Part shown: positions 28,990 through 36,094 of the stretch, piece after piece | Layout: each line of letters begins with the position of its first letter | Position numbering within the stretch: the stretch's first letter is position 1 | Assembly: GCA_041397765.1 (NCBI GenBank) | Contig: JAWKWA010000011.1 | Location: forward strand, 62,001-126,000 | Direction: 5' to 3' | Origin: JAWKWA01 sp041397765 | Lineage (GTDB): Bacteria; Pseudomonadota; Alphaproteobacteria; Rhizobiales; Hyphomicrobiaceae | DNA length: 64,000 nt | Program-made: the position numbers and the translations under genes | The notes under the pieces: model-generated | Databases searched by the model: none | What the model saw: only the letters and a program-made list of their open reading frames with translations | What the model was told of the DNA's origin: nothing

Positions 28990-29712
28990 TCACGCCAGCG
29001 CGTCGGCCAGCTCCTTCAGGTTGTCGACCACGAGATGCGGCATGTAGGGCGTGTCCTCGTAGGGCCTGCCGCGACGGTTGATATAGGCGCCCTTCATGCC
29101 CTGTGCCTGGGCACCGATGCAATCGAAGGCATGATTGGCGACATGCATGATGCGACCGATGTCGGTCTTGAGGATGCTGGCCGCCTTCCGGTAGCTCGCC
29201 AGATGCGGCTTGAAATAACCCGAGGTCGCGATCGAGATGTAGTCGTCGAACGGATAGCCGATATGGGGCCGCGCATTCTCGAGCATGTCGGCATCGCCGT
29301 TCGAGAGGATGACGAGCTTGTAGCGCTTGTGCAGCCGCGCCAGCGCCTCGCGGGCATCGGGAAACGGCTTCAGCTTCTCGATCTCCGAGACGAGCCACTT
29401 CACTTCGTCCTGCGTGTGATCGATCCCCGCCCGCTCGAGTGTCAGCGTCACCGCCCTGCGTCCGATCTCGCGATAGGGCGTGTGGCCGCGATCGATCAGC
29501 GCATCGATCATCGAGTTCTCGAAATGCGTGCGCCGCCACCAGGTGACGAAGGAGTTCGGATTGCCCCGCCAGCCCTTGTCTTTCAGATAGGGCGTGGCGA
29601 TGTCCGTCAGCCCCTTCTGCATGTCGACGATGGTTCCATAGAGATCGAATGTCAGCACCTCGACGCTCGACTTGAGCTCGATGGCCGACATGGTTCCGAC
29701 CGGAATGGGCAT
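28990..29712 (-). CDS. Haloacid dehalogenase type II family protein
   Basis: A 240-residue HAD hydrolase of the (S)-2-haloacid dehalogenase class. The nucleophile is Asp23 in VLTFDLYGTIVD, with motif II VILSNGD and motif III region YFKPHLASYRKAASIL, then HVANHAFDCIGAQAQG. The family hydrolyses 2-halo acids to 2-hydroxy acids, but many members near amine catabolism genes act on other substrates. Start at MPIPVGT after AGAGGAG; MSAIELK seven codons in is an alternative. It lies between the tautomerase and the CoA transferase. Confidence 0.88.
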   Translation of the reverse strand: MPIPVGTMSAIELKSSVEVLTFDLYGTIVDMQKGLTDIATPYLKDKGWRGNPNSFVTWWRRTHFENSMIDALIDRGHTPYREIGRRAVTLTLERAGIDHTQDEVKWLVSEIEKLKPFPDAREALARLHKRYKLVILSNGDADMLENARPHIGYPFDDYISIATSGYFKPHLASYRKAASILKTDIGRIMHVANHAFDCIGAQAQGMKGAYINRRGRPYEDTPYMPHLVVDNLKELADALA

Positions 29713-29723
29713 GCGCGGCTCCT

Positions 29724-30116
29724 CTAGATGTCGACCTTGTAGGAAAGCTTGATCTCGTCGCCCGGCTCGCCCATCAGGCCCCAGGCGTGACGAGGCTGCT
29801 CGGAGATGATCACGTCGATGTCGCGCGGCGCGATGCCGGTCGCCGCCGGTATGCGCTGGTAGATCTGCCGCACGACCTCCTTCAGCGCCTCCTTGCTGCG
29901 CCCCTGGAACGTCTCGATCTCGATGATCGTGTAGCGCTCCGACCGCTCGTGCGCCGGAAAGATGAAATCCTCCCGCGCCATCGGGAAGAAGCGCTGCAGG
30001 CGACGCTCGCGCGGGAACTGCAGACCGATCGAGATCGCCTCGTTGAGGGCGTCCGACAGCTTCTCGCGCACCGGCACCAGATGCTCGCGGATTCCGTAGA
30101 CCTTGGCCTGGGGCAC
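29724..30116 (-). CDS. Tautomerase-superfamily protein with N-terminal proline
   Basis: A 130-residue protein starting at a GTG with GGGAGGACGAGG just upstream; after fMet removal it begins PQAKVYGIREHL, exposing the Pro-1 that serves as base in the 4-oxalocrotonate tautomerase superfamily. The second half, ETFQGRSKEALKEVVRQIYQ and DIDVIISEQPRHAWGLMGEPGDE, matches the tautomerase beta-alpha-beta core used by proteins of this length found with hydantoinase or haloacid dehalogenase genes. First gene of the leftward catabolic operon. Enzymatic role (tautomerisation or hydrolytic dehalogenation) is not decided by the sequence. Confidence 0.82.
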   Translation of the reverse strand: MPQAKVYGIREHLVPVREKLSDALNEAISIGLQFPRERRLQRFFPMAREDFIFPAHERSERYTIIEIETFQGRSKEALKEVVRQIYQRIPAATGIAPRDIDVIISEQPRHAWGLMGEPGDEIKLSYKVDI

Positions 30117-30153
30117 CCTCGTCCTCCCTGGGTTCGCTCGCCGACGCCCGAGC

Positions 30154-30184
30154 TTGACCTTGCACATTGTCGTTTGTATACAAA
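30154..30184 (+). promoter_or_regulatory. Sigma-70-like promoter with overlapping GntR-type operator
   Basis: TTGACC (30154-30159), a 17-base spacer and TATACA (30177-30182) form a near-consensus promoter for the rightward hydantoinase operon. A perfect 12-base palindrome TTTGTATACAAA (30173-30184) covers the -10 box. TTGTATACAA is the classic half-site pair of FCD-type GntR repressors, and such a repressor is encoded in the leftward operon, whose start is only 57 bases away on the other side. Confidence 0.65.
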
Positions 30185-30200
30185 ATCCATTCGCGCTGCA

Positions 30201-32147
30201 ATGGAGTCGAGCGTGGGACGGGAAAACCGGGCCAAGCAGGAGCGGCGAGCCGGACTTGCGACGGGCGCCATCATCATCGAGGCGCTCTCTGCGATCGTGC
30301 GCGAGATGCGCCGTTCCATGGTGCGATCCTCCTACAGCTCGATCATCTACGAGGGCTACGACTTCTCCTGCGTGCTGCTGGACGGCGCCGGACGCCTCGT
30401 CGCCGAGTCGGGCGAGGACCATCCCTTCCACCTCATTCCCGTCGCCGGTGCCGTCGAGGGGGCCGCGCGTCTCCACGGCACCATCGCAGCAGACGAGATC
30501 CTGCTGCACAACGATCCCTATTCCGGCGGCACGCATCTGAACGACGTGGCCGTCATCTGGCCGGTCACCATCTCCGGCGCCCGCCTCTTCCATATCGTCG
30601 TGCGATCGCATTGGGGCGATGTCGGCGGCATGACGCCCGGCTCGCTGAACGGGGCGGCCACCGAGATCATCCAGGAAGGTCTGCGCCTCGACTATCTGCG
30701 GCTCCCGCGCAATGGCACATCGGAGCTGCTGCGCATGATTTTCGACAATGTCCGCGCCACCCGGGAGGCCGTCGCCGACTTCGACACCGTGCTCGGCATC
30801 TGCCGCGTCGCCGAGCGGCGCCTCGCCGATTGCGTGAGGAAATACGGCGCCGACACCATTGCGGCCGGCATCGAGGACGCCCTCGACGGCGCCGAGCGGC
30901 GGCTGAGATCGGCCATCGCCGAGCTGCCTGCCGGCGTCTATCGACACACCGCCTATCTCGACGGCAATGCCGCCACGCCGCATCCCCTGACCGTCAAGGT
31001 TGCACTGACCATCGAGGGCGATGGCCTGCACGCCGATTTCACCGGCTCCTCGCAGCAGGTGCCCGCACCGTTGAACGCCGGCCCCGCCATCGCGCCGACA
31101 TCGGTGCTCACCGTCGTCAAATCGTTCCTCGATCCCCGCGGCGCCATCAACTCCGGCACCTTGCGTGCCATCCGCGTCACCGCGCCGGAGGGCACGATCG
31201 TCCATGCCAAGCGGCCCGCACCGTGCGGCGGACTGAACGAGGTGCGCTTCGCCTGCGACGCCGCCATCATGGGCGCGCTCGGCCAGGTCATACCCGAGCG
31301 GATGACGGGCGATGTGCGCGGCACCTCCAACCACACCTATATCGGCAGCAGCGATTTCATCTTCTACGAATATCCCTCGGGCGGCACGGGCGGCTTTTCC
31401 GGTGGCGACGGCAACGCCGCCGTGCGCGCGTTCAACGAGGGAGAGAATGTCTCGATCCAGTCGGCGGAGGTTGTCGAGGCGATCTACCCGCTGCGCATCC
31501 GCCGCAACGAGATCCGCGTCGACAGCGGCGGAGCCGGACGCTTCCGCGGCGGCTGCGGACTGGTGCGCGAGATCGAGGTGCTCGGCCGCGACGCGCGTCT
31601 CTCGGTGCTCTCCGACCGCAACATCATTCCACCCGCCGGCGTCAATGGCGGACTGTCGGGCGCGGCCAATCGCTATCGGGTGCGGCGTGACGGCGCAACG
31701 ATCGAGCCCTCCGCATTTCCCGGCAAGGTGGCGAATTTTCCCCTGAGGTCCGGCGACATCGTCGCCGTCGAAAGCTCCGGCGGCGGCGGCTACGGCGATC
31801 CGCTCAAGCGGGATCCCGCGGCGCTCGCCTCCGATCTCGCCGACGGCTATGTGACCGAGGCCGGCCGAGCGCGATATGAGGCGTCGCCACTCGTTCTCGA
31901 CGCACGCGCCGATTCCAGCCTCGCCGGCAATGCCGTGCGACTGTCGCCTGCAACCGCTGCCAGGCTCGGTGCCAAGGAAGGCGACCTCGTCGAGCTGCTC
32001 CGCGAGCTTGGGCCTTCGATCCGCCTGTGGGTGGTCGATACGCGTGCTGCCGCCGTCCCCGACGCGATCATCGTCCCCGCCGTCTCCGGCCTTGCCGGAT
32101 GCGTCCGCGTCCAGCTTCTCTCCGATCCTGGCAGACGCGATGACTGA
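30201..32147 (+). CDS. Hydantoinase B / 5-oxoprolinase beta-type subunit
   Basis: A 648-residue HyuB-family subunit of ATP-dependent amidohydrolases that open cyclic imides and lactams (hydantoins, N-methylhydantoin, 5-oxoproline) or, in related acetophenone/acetone carboxylases, carboxylate ketones. Motifs: MRRSMVRSSYSSIIYEGYDFSC, LHNDPYSGGTHLNDVAVI, SHWGDVGGMTPGS (metal site), GGTGGFSGGDG and the glycine-rich end ESSGGGGYGDPLKRDP. No clear ribosome site precedes the ATG; GTG at 30213 is an alternative. It precedes and overlaps the A subunit by eight bases. Confidence 0.93.
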   Translation: MESSVGRENRAKQERRAGLATGAIIIEALSAIVREMRRSMVRSSYSSIIYEGYDFSCVLLDGAGRLVAESGEDHPFHLIPVAGAVEGAARLHGTIAADEILLHNDPYSGGTHLNDVAVIWPVTISGARLFHIVVRSHWGDVGGMTPGSLNGAATEIIQEGLRLDYLRLPRNGTSELLRMIFDNVRATREAVADFDTVLGICRVAERRLADCVRKYGADTIAAGIEDALDGAERRLRSAIAELPAGVYRHTAYLDGNAATPHPLTVKVALTIEGDGLHADFTGSSQQVPAPLNAGPAIAPTSVLTVVKSFLDPRGAINSGTLRAIRVTAPEGTIVHAKRPAPCGGLNEVRFACDAAIMGALGQVIPERMTGDVRGTSNHTYIGSSDFIFYEYPSGGTGGFSGGDGNAAVRAFNEGENVSIQSAEVVEAIYPLRIRRNEIRVDSGGAGRFRGGCGLVREIEVLGRDARLSVLSDRNIIPPAGVNGGLSGAANRYRVRRDGATIEPSAFPGKVANFPLRSGDIVAVESSGGGGYGDPLKRDPAALASDLADGYVTEAGRARYEASPLVLDARADSSLAGNAVRLSPATAARLGAKEGDLVELLRELGPSIRLWVVDTRAAAVPDAIIVPAVSGLAGCVRVQLLSDPGRRDD

Positions 32148-34170
32148 TCCGCAACGCTACCTGATCGGCATCGACGTCGGCGGCACCTTTACCGACATCA
32201 TCGTGCTCGACCGCACCAGCGGCCGGACACACGCAGCCAAAGTCTCCTCCGATCGCGCCGAGCCAGAGCGCGCCGTGCTCGAGGGCATCACCAAGGCCGG
32301 CGTGCCCGCCGACGACATCGCGCTCATCGTTCACGGCACCACGGTTGCGACCAACGCACTCCTCGAGCGGCGTGGCGCACGCACGGCGCTCGTCACCACC
32401 GCCGGCTTCCGCGACGTGTTGGAGCTCGGCCGCACCACGCGCCTCGTTCCCGGCACGCTGTACGATCCCTATTTCCGCCGGCCATCCCCTCTCGTGCCGC
32501 GTCGCCATCGCCGCGTCGTCACGGAGCGCATCCTGGCCGACGGCTCGGTCGAGACCCCGCTCGATACCGCCGCCCTCGAGACACTCGCCCGCGAGCTCGC
32601 CGCCGAGGGGATCGAGTCGGTCGCCGTCGGCTTCCTCAACAGCTTCCGCAATCCCGCGCACGAGAACGAGGCCGCAGGCATCCTGTCGCGCCACTTCGCC
32701 TTCGTCACCATCTCGACCGGCGTGCTCAACGAGATCCGCGAGTTCGAGCGCTTCTCCGCCGCGGCCATCAACGCCTATGTCATGCCCGTCATGGCCCGCT
32801 ACACCGATCGCCTGAGACAGACCGTCAAGCTCCGCTATCGCAATGCCGGCTTCTACACCATCGGCTCGAATGGCGGCCTCCTTTCGGCGGGCGACGTCGC
32901 GGCGCAGCCGGTGCGCACGATTCTCTCGGGTCCCGCCGCCGGTATCGCCGCCTCGATCGATCTCGGTCAAACGATCGGCGCCACCAATCTCATCACCTAT
33001 GACATGGGCGGAACCAGCACGGATGTGGCACTCATTGCCGACGGCGTGTTCCCGCTGAAACGCGAGACACTGCTCGAAGGAATGGTGGTGCGCGTGCCCC
33101 AGCTCGACATCCACACCGTCGGCGCAGGCGGCGGCAGCATCGCACGCCTCGATTCGGGCGGACTTCTCCATGTCGGCCCCGAAAGCGCCGGCGCCTCGCC
33201 GGGCCCCGCCTGCTACGGTCGCGGCGGCACACTCGCGACCGTCACGGACGCCAATGTCGTGCTCGGCCGCCTTGGTGGCGATCAGGAACTCGGTGGCACT
33301 TTGCGCATCGACAGGCATGCCGCCGAGCGCGCCCTCGCCATGCTCGCTTCGGCAGCAGGCTTGAGCGCGCGCGAGATGGCCGCCGCAATTCTCGAGATCG
33401 CGGTTGCCAGGATGGCGACGGCCGTCCATGAGATCTCCGTCGCGCGCGGCCATGATCCCCGCGAATTCGCGCTGCTTTGCTACGGCGGGGCGGGCCCGCT
33501 CCACGCTGCGCTCGTCGCCGACGAGCTCGGCATCGGCGAGGTGATCGTGCCGCCGGCACCAGGCGCATTCTCGGCACGCGGCGCCCTGTCCTCCGCTCTC
33601 TCCAAGGACCGTTCGGCGACGGTGCTGCTGCCGCTCGATGCCGATAAGCTCGCAACGGTCTGGACCTTGATGGACGGGCTTGCCGCCGATCTGGCCGACA
33701 GCTTCGCGGCCGAAGGACTTTCGCCCGCTCACCTCATCGTCGAATGCCAGCTCGATCTGCGCTATCGCGGCCAGGCCCACGAGCTGACCGTGACGTTACC
33801 GCGTGGCGGAGAGATCGCCACGCTCGTCGAATTGTTCGAGATCCAGTTCGAGCGCGAGTTCGGCCGCCGCGATCGGGGTCGAGGCATCGAGATCGTCAAC
33901 CTGCGCGCGGTCGCGACGCTGCCGAGCCGGAAGCCGGCATGGCAGCCGGCGGTGCCGCCGACGGAGAATGCGCAGCCGATCACGCGTGAGCTGATGGTGT
34001 CGGGAGTGATGCGCTCCTGCCCGGTCTGGCGGCGCGAGGATCTGCGAGGCGAGCCGCTCGCCGGTCCCCTCGTCGTCGAGGAGATGTCGGCGACAACCTA
34101 TCTGCCGCCGGGCTGGACCCTCTCGATCGGGCGCGCCGGTGAGTTGCGCCTCACGAGGTCGAACCGCTGA
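32140..34170 (+). CDS. Hydantoinase A / oxoprolinase ATP-binding subunit
   Basis: A 676-residue HyuA-family subunit, member of the acetate/sugar kinase ATPase fold, that phosphorylates the cyclic substrate before ring opening by HyuB. Start ATGACTGA overlaps the hyuB stop. N-terminal IGIDVGGTFTDIIVLD is the phosphate-1 loop, VHGTTVATNALLERRG follows, then GSNGGLLSAGD, YDMGGTSTDVALI (phosphate-2), TVGAGGGSIA and FALLCYGGAGPLHA. All ATPase motifs are intact. Together with hyuB it probably supplies an N-methylhydantoin- or oxoproline-like ring opening step to the island; no carboxylase gamma subunit is present, which argues against acetone carboxylase. Confidence 0.93.
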   Translation: MTDPQRYLIGIDVGGTFTDIIVLDRTSGRTHAAKVSSDRAEPERAVLEGITKAGVPADDIALIVHGTTVATNALLERRGARTALVTTAGFRDVLELGRTTRLVPGTLYDPYFRRPSPLVPRRHRRVVTERILADGSVETPLDTAALETLARELAAEGIESVAVGFLNSFRNPAHENEAAGILSRHFAFVTISTGVLNEIREFERFSAAAINAYVMPVMARYTDRLRQTVKLRYRNAGFYTIGSNGGLLSAGDVAAQPVRTILSGPAAGIAASIDLGQTIGATNLITYDMGGTSTDVALIADGVFPLKRETLLEGMVVRVPQLDIHTVGAGGGSIARLDSGGLLHVGPESAGASPGPACYGRGGTLATVTDANVVLGRLGGDQELGGTLRIDRHAAERALAMLASAAGLSAREMAAAILEIAVARMATAVHEISVARGHDPREFALLCYGGAGPLHAALVADELGIGEVIVPPAPGAFSARGALSSALSKDRSATVLLPLDADKLATVWTLMDGLAADLADSFAAEGLSPAHLIVECQLDLRYRGQAHELTVTLPRGGEIATLVELFEIQFEREFGRRDRGRGIEIVNLRAVATLPSRKPAWQPAVPPTENAQPITRELMVSGVMRSCPVWRREDLRGEPLAGPLVVEEMSATTYLPPGWTLSIGRAGELRLTRSNR

Positions 34171-34363
34171 CCCCGGCCGCCTTGCCGCCGTCGAGCTGAC
34201 AAGCGCAACATCGAACGAGCCGGGGTGCCCGAGCAGCAAGCCGGCATCGGCGCGCACCGAACCCTGATTGCCGAGTTGGAAGCACCGCAGCCGTCACGGG
34301 ACGCCGACCCCCAGCTCTGAGGTTGCGGGTAACCATCCCGTTGCGGCCACTTCCGGCCCAGCC

Positions 34364-35143
34364 TCAGCCCTTGGACGCCTGCTCCTCGACATAGTGTGCG
34401 AAGCGCTCGAGGATCGCCTGCCAGCCTTGACGCTGCTGCTCGATCGAGTGGGCGGGCTCGCTGTCGAATGTGACGCGCACGGTGACCTTGCCCTCGCCCG
34501 GCCGGAACTCGACCTCGGCCTTGCGATCTCCGAATGAATATTCGATGCGCTCGTGCGTCACGATCCGCGTATAGGTGCCGGCGAAGTCGAAGCCGACACT
34601 GCCGTCCTTCGCCTCCATGCGCGAGGAGAAATCGCCGCCCTCGCGCAAGTCGACCGAGGCAGCCGTCGTGTGCCAGTCGTCGGAGGCCGCATTCCACTTC
34701 ATGATGTCCTCGGGCGTCGTATAGGCGTGCCAGACGTTATCGATCGGCGCGGCGACGCGCGTCTCCACGCTGATGCGCGGCCGCTCCGCCGGAATCGGCA
34801 GGATCGGCATCACCTCGACCATCTCGCCGGGGAAGATCGAGAAATGCGGATGTCCGGCAAACAGCTTCGCAGCCGCCTCGTGCGATTGAGCCTCCACCAC
34901 GCAGTACCCACTGACCTCGTTGCTGACATCGGCGATCCCCTCCGCCGAGATCCGCTTCGTCTTGCCGAGCGGACCGCCCATGCTGATGATCGCAGCCTCA
35001 TGCCGGCGCACCCAGGCGTGCCAAGCCGCCATGCCCTCGCCGATCTGCTTGTTGCGCTCCTCGTCGGAGAGCGCCTTCCATTCGGCCATGCGGGGGCTCG
35101 ACTTGGAGCCGAGAAAGATGGCGAGATAGGTGCTGGTGCTCAT
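34364..35143 (-). CDS. YciI-like domain fused to SRPBCC (AHSA1-like) domain
   Basis: A 259-residue two-domain protein. Residues ~1-120 are a YciI-related/DGPF ferredoxin-like fold (YLAIFLGSKSS, WHAWVRRHEAAIISMGGPLG, HFSIFPGEMVEVMPI). Residues ~125-259 form an SRPBCC ligand-binding domain of the Aha1 type: VETRVAAPIDNVWHAYTTPEDIMKWN, GGDFSSRMEAKDG and GWQAILERFAHYVEE. YciI-like and AHSA1 genes are often neighbours with ECF sigma factors; here they are one polypeptide and the next gene upstream is another SRPBCC protein, but no sigma factor is present. Function unknown. Start taken at MSTSTY. Confidence 0.85.
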   Translation of the reverse strand: MSTSTYLAIFLGSKSSPRMAEWKALSDEERNKQIGEGMAAWHAWVRRHEAAIISMGGPLGKTKRISAEGIADVSNEVSGYCVVEAQSHEAAAKLFAGHPHFSIFPGEMVEVMPILPIPAERPRISVETRVAAPIDNVWHAYTTPEDIMKWNAASDDWHTTAASVDLREGGDFSSRMEAKDGSVGFDFAGTYTRIVTHERIEYSFGDRKAEVEFRPGEGKVTVRVTFDSEPAHSIEQQRQGWQAILERFAHYVEEQASKG

Positions 35144-35240
35144 GGAGAGCGTCCCCAAAAGTTTGCGTTCGGATGGGATCCCGACGCCGCCCCGTCCGGC
35201 GTCGACCGACGGCAGCGTTCGAGAGTAGCGACGGCCTCGT

Positions 35241-35717
35241 TCAGCCCGGGATGTCCGGCTCGATCAGGCTCGCGAGCTGGCGCAGCGACTGCTGCCAGCC
35301 GAGATAGCAGGCCTCGGGCGGAATGGCCGGCGGAATGCCCGACTGCTCGATCTTCACGTCGGTGCCGACCGATACGGCCTTCATCTCGATCGTCACCTGC
35401 ATCTCGCCGGGCAGCCCCGGATCGTCGAACCGGTCGGTGTAGCGGATGCGCGCATGCGGCACGAGTTCGAGATACTCCCCGCCGAACGAATGCGCATTGC
35501 CGGTGCTGAAATTCCTGAACGACATGCGGAACGTGCCGCCGACCTTGCCTTCGAGGCTATGGACCTCGCAGGTGAAACCGTCCGGGGGCAGCCATTTGGC
35601 CAGCGCCTCGGCCTCGATGAAGGCCCGATATACCTTCTCCGGGCTCGTCGCGAACACTCGGTGGAGACGCACCGTGCCGGTCTCGGCGCCGCCCTCCCGG
35701 CCTGTGCTACTGCTCAT
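35241..35717 (-). CDS. SRPBCC family protein (AHSA1-like)
   Basis: A 158-residue single-domain START/Bet v 1-like protein: VRLHRVFATSPEKVYRAFIE, ALAKWLPPDGFTCEVHSLE, GGTFRMSFRNFSTG with GGEYLELVPHARIRYTDRF, and the C-terminal long helix GWQQSLRQLASLIEP. The start is set by MSSST with GGAGCCAGGGAA upstream. It lies 97 bases upstream of the YciI-SRPBCC fusion on the same strand, forming a small stress-type or ligand-binding pair of unknown purpose. Confidence 0.88.
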   Translation of the reverse strand: MSSSTGREGGAETGTVRLHRVFATSPEKVYRAFIEAEALAKWLPPDGFTCEVHSLEGKVGGTFRMSFRNFSTGNAHSFGGEYLELVPHARIRYTDRFDDPGLPGEMQVTIEMKAVSVGTDVKIEQSGIPPAIPPEACYLGWQQSLRQLASLIEPDIPG

Positions 35718-36094
35718 TTCCCTGGCTCCATTGCTCGAAAGCCGGGCGACGGCTGGCCGAACCAACGGCTGGGTGCTGAAGCATTCTTCCCATCCGATAG
35801 ATTCGAACCGGTGCCCCAGCTTGTTGTTTTCTTGCATTCGATCCCGACGAACCGGTGTCGATCACCGCCTTCGCCGGCACCTGCTTCGTCGGTGATTGCA
35901 CTCGCTGAGTACCGCAACTGGCAAGCGCTCAGCAAGCCGCGCGGCCACGGCCGACAGCTCGTACCTTTGCCGTAAAACAGGAAAGGGCCAATGTGGTTCC
36001 ATCAGGCCGCGCCGACCGCGACGCCCGGTCTTCTCCCTGCCGCCGATCGCTCGGGTCATTCGCTCGCCCCGGCCGCGCCCATGGTCCGTCCGGG
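35718..36094. other. Intergenic spacer without recognisable gene
   Basis: Only short frames with skewed composition are found. A TTCGAATC-like T-loop sequence at about 35811 on the minus strand has no matching tRNA arms. The stretch should contain the SRPBCC promoter and the end of the carnitine operon, but no clear hairpin with T tract was seen. Confidence 0.3.

Noticed and set aside
30201..34170. Interpretation of hyuB-hyuA as acetone or acetophenone carboxylase
   Set aside because: These need an additional gamma-type subunit gene, which is not present; a hydantoinase/oxoprolinase-type amidohydrolase is simpler.
35760..35840. TTCGAATC-like T-loop suggesting a tRNA on the minus strand
   Set aside because: The flanking bases do not form a T-stem, and no anticodon or acceptor stem can be built.
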